The position numbers were made by a program, and so were the translations under genes. A DNA stretch of 64,000 nt from Pseudacidovorax sp. RU35E. GTDB lineage: Bacteria > Pseudomonadota > Gammaproteobacteria > Burkholderiales > Burkholderiaceae_C. Below are positions 34,674 through 42,977 of this stretch, in pieces (the first letter of the stretch is position 1; every line of letters starts with the position of its first letter). The stretch spans positions 372,001 to 436,000 of the forward strand of contig NZ_FTMY01000004.1 in assembly GCF_900156165.1 (NCBI RefSeq), in the 5' to 3' direction. The notes below the pieces were generated by a model. That model saw only the letters and a program-made list of their open reading frames with translations. It made no database searches and had not been told where the DNA came from.

Positions 34674-35690
34674 ATGATCGAACGTGTTGTCCCCTCGAAT
34701 CCCGGCGCTTTCCAGCAAGCCTTCGAGGCATGGGCGGCCGACCAGCACGGCGCTGGGGTGCTGCGCAAGGCCGGCGCCCGCGAGGTCTACCAGGCCATGT
34801 GGGACAGCTTCGCCGCCTGGTGCCTCGGTCAGTCACCGGTCGTGCGCATCCACACGGTGGACCAGCGCGACCTGCATGCCTTCCAGTCCGCCCGCTATGG
34901 CCGCAAGGCGACGGACCAGTCCCTCTCGCCCCGCTATGCCTTGCGGCTGATGCGGCTGATCGAGCGGGTGCTTGCGCACCACGCCGAGCGGACGGGCAGC
35001 CGCCCCAATCGCGCGCCCGCGGACTGGGTGCGCGCCCATCCCCACGTGCGTTATGCCGAATCGGAACGGGCCGATCCGCCGCCCGAAGTGCTGACGCCCC
35101 AGGAGGCGCGGCTATTGCTGGCCCACCTGTGGGCCGCCCGGCCCCGGCCGGGCCAGGATCCGGCAGCGCTCGCCAGCCTGCCGTGGCAGGAGATTCGCAA
35201 CCGCGCCTCGGTTGCGCTGCAGCTGGGCGCGGGCCTGGCACCCAGCGACGTGCGCGCACTGACCCTGGCTTCGCCCGTGATGAATGGCGTCGGACCCCAG
35301 GCCCGGACCTGGAAGCTGCGCGTGCCGGCCAACGGCACCATCCGGGCACGAGAGACGCCGGTCGCACCGTGGGCCGCCGAATTGCTCCATCACTGGCTAC
35401 ACGTGCGCGAGGCCGCGCGCGTCGGCGGCGAGTTCCTCTTTCCGTCCACCCGTACCGGCAAGCCATGGCTGGCCGACTCGCAGTACCAATGCGCGCGCAA
35501 GGTGCTGGAGGCCGCGGGCGTGGGCAGCCGGGGCGGTGCCGGTGGCTCCTTCCGCCTGCGGCACACCTTCGCGCTGCGACAGTTGCGCCGCGGCAGCCGG
35601 CCCGAGATGGTGGCGCGCTGGATGGGCGTGGCGCCGGCAGAGATGAAGCGCTATGACCGGGTCGTGCCCGGCCCCGAGACCGTGGTGTGA
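34674..35690 (+). CDS. Tyrosine-recombinase-like protein, degenerate active site
   Basis: 338 residues from the ATG at 34674; an in-frame GTG at 34626 would start inside the inverted repeat. N-terminal SAM-like core-binding region (~5-105) and a C-terminal XerC/D-like domain. Compared with XerD, the first catalytic Arg (GLRxSEL) is Ala in GLAPSDV (~187), the His of HxLRH is Phe in FRLRHTFA, and the LGH His is Val in MGVAP; box-II Arg (~296) and the Tyr in KRYDR (~327) remain. This suggests a DNA-binding protein or impaired recombinase. It lies at one edge of the rep/par region of a secondary replicon, where XerCD-like genes often occur. Confidence 0.8.
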   Translation: MIERVVPSNPGAFQQAFEAWAADQHGAGVLRKAGAREVYQAMWDSFAAWCLGQSPVVRIHTVDQRDLHAFQSARYGRKATDQSLSPRYALRLMRLIERVLAHHAERTGSRPNRAPADWVRAHPHVRYAESERADPPPEVLTPQEARLLLAHLWAARPRPGQDPAALASLPWQEIRNRASVALQLGAGLAPSDVRALTLASPVMNGVGPQARTWKLRVPANGTIRARETPVAPWAAELLHHWLHVREAARVGGEFLFPSTRTGKPWLADSQYQCARKVLEAAGVGSRGGAGGSFRLRHTFALRQLRRGSRPEMVARWMGVAPAEMKRYDRVVPGPETVV

Positions 35691-35892
35691 CGCCGCGCCG
35701 TCCGGGATCGCCTGTCACGCCGCTGCGATGTCATGCGCCGCGGCATGGTCCTGCCGATGACGACAGTCCGGCCGGGCGATGACCGACAGCACGCCGGCCC
35801 TGTCGGCGGCAACCTCGTCGCGGTGTATCTCCTGCGCCGTCGACGCGTGCCCCGTGGGCCGCGGAGCGGTCGCCTCATCGCGAAAGGCTTCC

Positions 35893-38535
35893 ATGGCACG
35901 CATCACCGGCGTCATCTTTCTTCTGCTCGGCCTGGCGCTGGCCGCCGGCGGCACCTGGCTGCTCACCTTGGGTGGCAGCGCCTATTACCTTGTCGCCGGC
36001 ATCGCACTGGCGGTGACTGGTGTGCTGCTGCTGCGACGGGCCGCGTCGGCCCTTTGGGTTTATTCGGCGCTGCTGCTCGGCTCCGCTGCCTGGGCACTGT
36101 GGGAAGTGGGTCTGGACTGGTGGCCGCTGGCCGCCCGGCTGGATGTGCTCTTCGTGCTCGGGCTCTGGCTGGTGCTGCCCTGGATGCGCCGGTCGCTGTC
36201 GCGCGACATCACACGTCCCCGCCCCCTCGAGCGGGGGCTTCGACCCAGGACCATGGCCACGGCCGATGGGCGAGCGCTGGCCAGTGGCAGGACCGCACTG
36301 GGATTGGTGCTGGTGGCATCGCTCGTGCTGGCCGTCGCCTCCTGGTTCCGGGCACCGCACGAGATCGGCGGCGAGCTCCAGGCCACCACCGGCGCGGCCG
36401 TGCAACCGCCCTCCCCTGCGCTGCCGGCCGGAGAATGGCACGCCTATGGTCGAACCGGCGAAGGCCAACGCTACTCGCCCCTCTCGCAGATCACGCCTGC
36501 CAATGTGGACCAGCTGAAGCTGGCCTGGGAATTCAACACGGGCGACCTTCGCGGGCGGCCAGGCGATCCGGAGGAAACCACCTTCGAAGTGACCCCGCTG
36601 AAGATAGGCAACCGGCTGTTCCTCTGCACGCCGCACCAGTCCGTGATTGCGCTCGACGCGACCAGCGGCAAGCAGTTGTGGCGCTTCGATCCGCAGATCG
36701 CCGGCGACCTGGCGCTGCAGCATCTGACCTGCCGCGGACTTTCCTACCGCGCCGCGTCCGCCGCCGTGGACCCTGACACGACGACTGGTACAGACACGCC
36801 ACCGGATCCCGCGGCCGCTGCGGCGCCCCAGGCAACAACGACTGGCACATCATCGACAGCGCCCACAGCGGCACGGCCGGGCGCGGGCACCGCCGCCAGT
36901 GCAGCGCCCATGAACTCACCCACCGGCGACGGCGCGAAGGCCGAAGGCAGCAGCGCGCCTGCCACCCGTCCGCTGCCCGTGGCAGCACGCCAGGGCCCGA
37001 CCGCACCGACGTGCCCTGCCAAGCTCTTCATGCCCACCGCCGATGGCCGTGTGATCGCGCTCAACCCGGAGAACGGTGCCGTCTGCGCCGACTTCGGCCG
37101 TGGCAGCGGGCAGATCGACCTGTGGCGCCACATGCCCAACGTCCGGCCTGGGGCGTACTACTCGACCTCGCCCGTGGTGGTGACCGACCGGCTGCTGATC
37201 GTGGGCGGCACGGTGCTCGACAACGCCTCGGTCAAGGAGCAGTCGGGTGTCATCCGGGCTTTCGACATCCAGACCGGCGACCTGGTATGGAACTGGGATT
37301 CGGGCAATCCCGAGGACACGGCGCCCCTGGCAGCCGACCGCACCTACACGCCGAACTCGCCCAACAGCTGGTCGATCTCATCCGTGGACGAAGCGCTCGG
37401 CATGGTCTACATCCCGATGGGCAACCAGCCGCCGGATCAATGGGGCGGCAAACGCAGCGAGGCGGTGGAGCGCTACTCGTCGTCGGTCGTCGCGCTCGAT
37501 CTCGCCACGGGCCGCGTGCGCTGGCATTACCAGACCGTGCACCATGATCTGTGGGACTACGACGTGCCCGCGCAGCCCACGCTGATCGACCTCGACATCG
37601 GCGGGCAGCGCGTGCCGGCGCTGGTTCAGCCGACCAAGCAGGGGGAGCTCTTCGTGCTCGACCGGCGTACCGGCCAGTCCCTGCTGCCCGTGACCGAGCG
37701 GCCCGCACCACAGGGCGCGGCTGAGGGCGACCACACGGCGCCCACGCAGCCCAAGTCCGCCCTCTCCTTCGAGCCGCCGCCGCTGACCGAGCGCAGCATG
37801 TGGGGCGCGACGATGTTCGACCAGCTGGCCTGTCGCATCGCCTTCCATCGGCTGCGCTACGAGGGCCGCTTCACGCCCCCGTCGGAGCAGGGATCGATCA
37901 TCTATCCCGGTAACTTCGGCGTCTTCAACTGGGGCGGCATCGCGGTCGATCCGCAGCATGGCTGGGCCTTCACCACACCGACCTATCTGGCCTTCGTGTC
38001 GAAGCTGGTGCGCCGGCATGACGACTCGACACTGATGGTGCAGGAAGGCGGTCCGCCCAAGGGGTCTTTGCCGGCGCTCAACGAGAACTTCGGCGCGCCT
38101 TTCGCGGCCAAGATGAAGCCCTTCATGTCGCCCGTGGGCCTGCCCTGCCAGGCGCCGCCCTGGGGTTATGTGGCCGGCGTGGACCTGCGTTCGGGCCAGG
38201 TGGCGTGGAAGCATCGCAACGGCACGGTGCGCGATCTGTCGCCCCTGCCCCTGCCCTTCCGCATGGGGGTGCCCGGCATCGGCGGTCCGATGATGACGGC
38301 GGGCGGGGTGGCCTTCTACTCCGGGGCGCTGGACAACTATGTGCGCGCCTACGACATGCGCAGCGGTCGCCAGCTATGGGAAGACCGCCTGCCTGCCGGC
38401 GGCCAGGCCACGCCGATGAGCTACACCGGTGACGATGGTCGCCAGTACGTGCTGGTGGCCGCCGGCGGCCATGGCTCGACGGGCACCAAGCCTGGCGATG
38501 CCGTACGCGCCTACGCGCTGCCCGCGGCGCGTTGA
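35893..38535 (+). CDS. gcd: Membrane-bound PQQ-dependent glucose dehydrogenase
   Basis: 880 residues. The start at 35893 gives an N-terminal membrane anchor of about five segments (residues ~1-155) and then a PQQ beta-propeller (GEWHAYGRTGEGQRYSPLSQI, then HLTCRGLSYR, then GGPMMTAGGVAFYSGALDNYVRAYD). The enzyme oxidises aldoses such as glucose to the lactone on the periplasmic face and passes electrons to ubiquinone. The linker between HLTCRGLSYR and CPAKLFMPTADGRVIALN, about 15-20 residues in E. coli Gcd, is about 95 residues here and rich in Thr, Ala and Pro (~290-372). A quinate dehydrogenase is less likely. Confidence 0.85.
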   Translation: MARITGVIFLLLGLALAAGGTWLLTLGGSAYYLVAGIALAVTGVLLLRRAASALWVYSALLLGSAAWALWEVGLDWWPLAARLDVLFVLGLWLVLPWMRRSLSRDITRPRPLERGLRPRTMATADGRALASGRTALGLVLVASLVLAVASWFRAPHEIGGELQATTGAAVQPPSPALPAGEWHAYGRTGEGQRYSPLSQITPANVDQLKLAWEFNTGDLRGRPGDPEETTFEVTPLKIGNRLFLCTPHQSVIALDATSGKQLWRFDPQIAGDLALQHLTCRGLSYRAASAAVDPDTTTGTDTPPDPAAAAAPQATTTGTSSTAPTAARPGAGTAASAAPMNSPTGDGAKAEGSSAPATRPLPVAARQGPTAPTCPAKLFMPTADGRVIALNPENGAVCADFGRGSGQIDLWRHMPNVRPGAYYSTSPVVVTDRLLIVGGTVLDNASVKEQSGVIRAFDIQTGDLVWNWDSGNPEDTAPLAADRTYTPNSPNSWSISSVDEALGMVYIPMGNQPPDQWGGKRSEAVERYSSSVVALDLATGRVRWHYQTVHHDLWDYDVPAQPTLIDLDIGGQRVPALVQPTKQGELFVLDRRTGQSLLPVTERPAPQGAAEGDHTAPTQPKSALSFEPPPLTERSMWGATMFDQLACRIAFHRLRYEGRFTPPSEQGSIIYPGNFGVFNWGGIAVDPQHGWAFTTPTYLAFVSKLVRRHDDSTLMVQEGGPPKGSLPALNENFGAPFAAKMKPFMSPVGLPCQAPPWGYVAGVDLRSGQVAWKHRNGTVRDLSPLPLPFRMGVPGIGGPMMTAGGVAFYSGALDNYVRAYDMRSGRQLWEDRLPAGGQATPMSYTGDDGRQYVLVAAGGHGSTGTKPGDAVRAYALPAAR

Positions 38536-38681
38536 TCCCGGCCATTCCAGTCCGTCGTGGGCTTCGCTTCGCGTCCCACGCCGGCCCATGAATCGTCCGA
38601 CGGCGGTGGCCCTGTCGCCGCCTAGTCTGAGCGAAGGCCGGTGCACTCCTGCGCCGCCATCTTTCTCAGACAAGGATCCTC

Positions 38682-39305
38682 ATGACTCGCCCACACGCCC
38701 CCCGTATCCACGCCCTCGGCATTGCCGCCGCTCTGGCACTGGGCCCCGGGCTGCTGCAGACCGTTGCCGCGCAGCAGGCGCAGACCTCACCCACCGCACC
38801 GGCTGCCCCTCAACCGCCCGCCCAGCGGGCCACTGCCCAGAAGACGCCGGGCGTCGCTGTGGCCGATCAGCGGATGATGCGGGACCTGGCCCAGGCCAAC
38901 ATTGCCGAGGTCGAGACCGGGCGCATGGCGCAGGAGAAAGGCGCAAGCGAGGACGTGAAGCGCTTCGGTGCTCAGATGGTCGAAGACCACCAGAAGGCGC
39001 TGACCGAACTGCAGGAACTCGCGCGGACCAAGGACGTGGAGTTGCCGACCGAGCCCGATGCCAAGCACAAGCTCGTCGCCACCGGGCTTAAGGCACTGAG
39101 CGGCGCGGCCTTCGACAAGGAATACATCCGCATGGTGGGCGTGACGGATCACCGCCAGACGCTGGAGAAGCTGCAGCGGACCCAGCGCGAGACGGGCGAC
39201 AACGACCTGCGCGCCTATGCTGCCAAGACGATTCCGGTCGTGCAGAAGCATCTGCAGCATGCGGAAGGCATGCGCGGCACGGCTTCGCACAAGTCAGCGC
39301 ATTGA
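38682..39305 (+). CDS. DUF4142 exported protein
   Basis: 207 residues: signal peptide ending TVAAQ (~27), Gln/Pro/Ala linker to ~60, then a four-helix DUF4142 domain (QRMMRDLAQANIAEVETGRMAQEK, then KRFGAQMVEDHQKALTELQELA, then FDKEYIRMVGVTDHRQTLEKLQRTQRE, then HLQHAEGMRG). The domain resembles ferritin-like bundles; function unknown, often near stress genes. It ends 20 bases before the convergent recombinase-like gene, whose 3' end appears to be missing, so the junction at about 39306-39400 may be a rearrangement scar. Confidence 0.85.
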   Translation: MTRPHAPRIHALGIAAALALGPGLLQTVAAQQAQTSPTAPAAPQPPAQRATAQKTPGVAVADQRMMRDLAQANIAEVETGRMAQEKGASEDVKRFGAQMVEDHQKALTELQELARTKDVELPTEPDAKHKLVATGLKALSGAAFDKEYIRMVGVTDHRQTLEKLQRTQRETGDNDLRAYAAKTIPVVQKHLQHAEGMRGTASHKSAH

Positions 39306-39324
39306 ACGGCGCACCGGCGGTGCC

Positions 39325-41106
39325 TCATACCGCCGGGTAGCGGCGCCCTCGCCCCCTGGCCAGACGCTGGGGCGTAGCGCCGAGCAGCACACGCCGTTTG
39401 GGCCATGACCTGCCGGTGCTGCAGTGCTGCAGCAACCGCCTCACGGCCTTGTAGACGCCCCCGCGACTGAGGCCCGTGACACGACCATCCCGCTCGTCCA
39501 TGACCAGCGGGATATTTGCGTTGGCATCGTGGGTAGGGTCGGCCGGGTGGCCCCATGCGCCCAGCACCAACCGCAGCTGGGCAATGAGCTCGTCGGGCAC
39601 TTCCAGCATGTCGGGCTGTGCACGTCCCCGTTGCGGCACGCGCAGCCGCCATGCTGCACCGCCTGCCCTGGCGGCGTCGGGGGGCAGGAGGTCGGCGCAT
39701 CGTGCGCGCGCCAGCGCGCCGGGCTTGATCCCCGTCCCGCGCAGCCAGGCGGCGACGCGCCTGGCCCGCACCAGGCCCGGCGTTGCCGGCACGGACGCGG
39801 CCTGGTGGATGTCGAGCAGCGTCGATGCGTCGGCTGCGGGCTCAGGGGCCCGGGCACGGTTGGCTTCTTCCGGCAGACGCAAGCCCGAAGCGGGGTCGTG
39901 TGTCAGGTAACCGCATCCATGCAGGAACCCGAACAGACTGCGCAACACCGCGATGCAGCGTCGCAAGGCGGCAGGCCCCAGCGGGCCTTCGAGCGGCCGC
40001 CACAGCGGTGACCACCGCTCATGATGGCGTGGCCCGCACCAGGCCGCCGGGGGCGAACGAAGAAAGCCGATGAAGGCGACGCAGTCGGCACCCTCCAGTG
40101 CCGACAGGGCCTTTCCCCGCTTCAGGACGGCCCACAGCAGCAGTCGCTCCACTTCCTTGCGATAGGCGCGCCGCGTGTCTTCCGACGGCGCAGCGGCCCG
40201 GCCGCGTCGGTCGAGCCAGCGCTCCACCGCCTGCCTGTCGTCCTGTGCGTCGATCTGGCAGTTCGCCGCCGGGGCGCGGAAGCGCCCTCCCCTGCCGCAG
40301 AGTGCCTCGGGCACCACGAACTTCTCGAGGGGTCGCAGGGCCGTGGCGGGTTCGACGAGGCATTCGAGCAGTTCACGTCCGACGCGCGAGATGGGCGAGA
40401 AGGCTTGGGGGCCCAGGGGCAGCCCAGTTTCTTCCTGGTGAACCCGCAGCCACTCCACGACCCGGGCTGCCTTGGTCGGCCCGACCGCGGGCACGCCGGC
40501 CCACCACCGCGTGCCCACGGCCTGGATGCGCGACACCACGCTGCGCAGCGTGGGCATGCCCGCGTCGGAGATCCGTTTGGCAATGGCCGGAGCCAGCCAG
40601 TCCTCGACCGGATCGTCTGCGCGGGGTGAGCGCGCGGACAGGCCTTCGAGCCAGGAAAGTGCCGCCAGTTGGCGGTCCACCAACCGGCGTCGCTTGGACT
40701 GCCGGCGATGCTCGTCGGCCTCCGTGCCCCACGCCTCCTCGAAGGCCGCCAGCTGGTCCTCGTGCGAGAAATCTTCGAGCCCCTGCGCCAGGGCGAAGTC
40801 CTCCAGGGAGGGCCGCGCAACTGCGGCATCCGGCAGCCGGCTGGCGTCCATGAGGACGAGCCGCGCCGTACCCGGCCTGGCGTGACGGCGTGCGGCCGCT
40901 GCCAGCTCGTCGCGAAACGTGTTGATGACGCGGCGGATCAGCCGGCCATCCACGCGATCTTCCTCGCCCTGCATGTAGCGCGACCATGCCTGACGCGCGT
41001 CGATGCCCTGGATCACGGCGCGCATGAAGGCGAAGTGCCCACGATGAAGCGACCGGGGCCTGGCGGCAGCTCGGGACGAGGTTTGCGTGATGGGCGTGGA
41101 GTTCAT
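39325..41106 (-). CDS. Large tyrosine-recombinase-like protein, C-terminally truncated
   Basis: 593 residues. N-terminus HFAFMRAVIQGIDARQAWSRYM, then a helix-hairpin-helix-like stretch (TLRSVVSRIQAVGTRWWAGVPAVGPTKAARVVEWL), a core-binding SAM-like region (DTRRAYRKEVERLLLWAV, ~318-420) and the start of a tyrosine-recombinase catalytic domain (AAWLRGTGIKPGALARA, with Lys where the first catalytic Arg is expected). The chain stops soon after VYKAVRRLLQHC, before the HxxR, LGH and Tyr motifs. The other two frames of the last 100 bases do not restore them. It may be inactive or act only in DNA binding; homologues are common near Burkholderiales secondary origins. Confidence 0.7.
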   Translation of the reverse strand: MNSTPITQTSSRAAARPRSLHRGHFAFMRAVIQGIDARQAWSRYMQGEEDRVDGRLIRRVINTFRDELAAAARRHARPGTARLVLMDASRLPDAAVARPSLEDFALAQGLEDFSHEDQLAAFEEAWGTEADEHRRQSKRRRLVDRQLAALSWLEGLSARSPRADDPVEDWLAPAIAKRISDAGMPTLRSVVSRIQAVGTRWWAGVPAVGPTKAARVVEWLRVHQEETGLPLGPQAFSPISRVGRELLECLVEPATALRPLEKFVVPEALCGRGGRFRAPAANCQIDAQDDRQAVERWLDRRGRAAAPSEDTRRAYRKEVERLLLWAVLKRGKALSALEGADCVAFIGFLRSPPAAWCGPRHHERWSPLWRPLEGPLGPAALRRCIAVLRSLFGFLHGCGYLTHDPASGLRLPEEANRARAPEPAADASTLLDIHQAASVPATPGLVRARRVAAWLRGTGIKPGALARARCADLLPPDAARAGGAAWRLRVPQRGRAQPDMLEVPDELIAQLRLVLGAWGHPADPTHDANANIPLVMDERDGRVTGLSRGGVYKAVRRLLQHCSTGRSWPKRRVLLGATPQRLARGRGRRYPAV

Positions 41107-41888
41107 TCGGTGGCCGACACGGCTGGGGCACAGTTTATTATCAATACACGTGTTTTTCTTAGTTTACTTTGTCCATTCGTGGAATCCAGTTTGTGTTTGC
41201 GGTTTAAGCTGTTGACTTGCAAAGCTTTTTCTTCAAGCCGGGGCACTCTGGGTGGATACGTAGCCTGTGCGTGCGGGCATTCACCCATGCCGCCGCCCCC
41301 TTCCCGGCTGTCGCGCCGTTGGGCCGGATCCGGGTGCTGGGCTCGGCGCGCGACGTTCGGGCAGGTCTTTCATAGCGGTGCTGCCCCCGACACATCGGTC
41401 CGTCGTGAATGCACGGCCGTCGACTGCGCACAGAGACGGCGGGTCAGCACGCGGCGTTGGGCAGCCGTTTCCGAGGCGCGTCCGTACTGCTAGGGCCTCT
41501 ATGTCGCTGTAAGCGCACTGAAGCCCCGAGCGAGGTCAGGCGGCATCTGCCAGATGTGGCGGTGCGCGGGAGTGCTGGCACGGGAGCGGCGCGCAAGCAA
41601 GCGAGGGGAAGCGGCAGACAACGCGGCTGGCACGGCAGCGCGCGTGACCCGCGGCGTATCCGAAACTGCAGTCACCACCCGCGCGCGGGTCCGCACGGTG
41701 CTTTCGCTCTCAGCTCCAAATGAAGAACGGCTTCCGATGGGGAAGCCGTTTGCCGAGAGGACTGTTGTCGTCGAAGAAGGAGGGCTGGATGCGCACTGGG
41801 CGACCACTCTTGCAGGCCCCTACCCTCCCCTGCCGCACATGTGCAGAGCCTCAATGGTGCTGGACAGTTGCCGCCCAGGCATCTGCAC
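41107..41888. other. 782-base intergenic region beside parB
   Basis: No gene is supported here. The first ~150 bases (to about 41260) are clearly A+T-richer than the surroundings and contain ACACGTGT flanked by TTTATTATC and TTAGTTTAC, presumably the promoter region of the minus-strand recombinase gene. The rest is unremarkable apart from the hairpin at 41726-41750. No parS-like palindrome or DnaA box was found. Confidence 0.5.
41726..41750 (-). terminator. Hairpin downstream of parB
   Basis: Perfect 10-base stem AACGGCTTCC/GGAAGCCGTT with the loop GATGG, 139 bases beyond the parB stop. On the minus strand it is followed by CTTCATTTGG, a weak T-rich tail. Probably the terminator of the parAB operon. 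Confidence 0.5.
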
Positions 41889-42977
41889 TCAGCTTCCGCT
41901 GAGCTGTCCGTTCAGCCATTCGATCAGCGCAGCTTCGCGTTCGGGCGTCAATACGCCAGGATCGAAGCGCAGCGTAATGCGGCCTGTCGCGTCTGCTGCA
42001 AGAACGGCACCCTGCCCGGCCTTGCCCAAACGGCGTTCCGACCCCGGTGTTGAACGGTTCAACGCCTTGTCCCCCTGGCCCAACAAGGCGTCCAGCACCT
42101 GCTTCGCGTTCAGTGCCACCTTGCTCGCCTTCAGTGCCTTGGCGCGGGCCACCAATCCCTCAGGGTCTCGCTGGAGCACTTCGCTCAATGGTTGCGCCCA
42201 CCTGAACTGCACGTCCAGCGGTGAAGGAAAGGCTTCCACCACGGCATCGGGCAGACGGGCAAGCGCGAGGCTTTTGGAGATCAGCGACAGATCGACGCCG
42301 ACGGCCTCGGCCAGCTTCCGCTGCGAGGCGTACAGGCCGTTGTCGAGAGCACGCCGGTACATCATGCCCTGCTCCCACGCACTCAGATTCTTGCGGGCGC
42401 GGTTCTCGCGCTCCATGGCCTCGAAAAGGCCCTTGTCGTCGATCTCGGCAATGATCGCCTGGACAGGAATGCCGAGCTCCAGACAGGCACGGTGCCGACG
42501 ATGGCCGAAGACCAGTTCATAGTCGGCCGACGTGTCGCTGCCCAGCGCCAGGGCTCGGACGCACACGGGCTGGACATTCGTGCCGCTCGAGGCGATGTCC
42601 GCCTTCAGCTCTTCGAAAGCCTTGTCCGAAAGCCCGTTCGCGTGGCGGTTGGCCCAGCGCGAGGCACGGATGCGCCTCGGGTCCAGCGCTTTCATCGGCA
42701 CGGCCCCATCGAAGGCGCGAAGCTTCAGCTTCAATTCTTCGGCTTCTTTGACCGCGGCGGATTGTGACGCCATGAATACCGCCATCGAGCCCGGCGCAGT
42801 CTTGGGTCGAGCGTCGGGCGCCTGAGGCACAGACGACGTTGGCGCCGCGGCGGAAACTGAAGCCGGCTGGCCGAGTTGCTGCGGTTCAACCACTCCTTCC
42901 GGCGCCGGGCTCGGAGGCGGCGTGCGCAGAGGCGGCAGCTGGATCAGGCTGGCCTTGGCTGCAAGTTTCTTGCTCAT
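41889..42977 (-). CDS. parB: ParB-family partition protein
   Basis: 362 residues. Pro-rich N-terminus, then the ParB/Spo0J nuclease-like domain with the CTP-binding motif GHRRHRACLELGIP (~160-173) and ENRARKNLSAWEQGMMYRRAL, a helix-turn-helix (QRKLAEAVGVDLSLISKSLALARLP, ~220-245) and a C-terminal dimerisation part. It binds parS and spreads to build the partition complex. Start overlaps the parA stop (ATGA). One of the two 21-base palindromes proposed as parS lies inside its own 3' part (42046-42066). With parA and the Rep_3 initiator it forms a secondary-replicon maintenance locus. Confidence 0.92.
   Translation of the reverse strand: MSKKLAAKASLIQLPPLRTPPPSPAPEGVVEPQQLGQPASVSAAAPTSSVPQAPDARPKTAPGSMAVFMASQSAAVKEAEELKLKLRAFDGAVPMKALDPRRIRASRWANRHANGLSDKAFEELKADIASSGTNVQPVCVRALALGSDTSADYELVFGHRRHRACLELGIPVQAIIAEIDDKGLFEAMERENRARKNLSAWEQGMMYRRALDNGLYASQRKLAEAVGVDLSLISKSLALARLPDAVVEAFPSPLDVQFRWAQPLSEVLQRDPEGLVARAKALKASKVALNAKQVLDALLGQGDKALNRSTPGSERRLGKAGQGAVLAADATGRITLRFDPGVLTPEREAALIEWLNGQLSGS
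42046..42066. other. Candidate parS site inside parB
   Basis: Near-perfect palindrome of 21 bases: arms GGTGTTGAAC and GTTCAACGCC around a central G, with one mismatched pair. The core GTTGAAC/GTTCAAC is perfect and identical to the core of the site at 43008. In the protein it encodes LNRSTP. Two copies of a long palindrome within 1 kb of parB is the expected pattern for parS. Confidence 0.65.

Noticed and set aside
35691..35892. Possible small genes between the recombinase-like gene and gcd
   Set aside because: Open frames on both strands lack ribosome sites and recognisable composition; the gcd start at 35893 is supported by its membrane anchor.
34577..41106. A prophage or integrative element bounded by the two recombinase-like genes
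   Set aside because: No phage structural, lysis or conjugation genes, no direct att-type repeats seen, and both recombinase-like proteins lack catalytic residues. The neighbourhood fits a replicon maintenance region better.
41554..42522. Plus-strand open frame across the parB 3' part and intergenic region
   Set aside because: Ser/Arg/Pro-rich, antisense to a parB gene with all domain motifs, no ribosome site.
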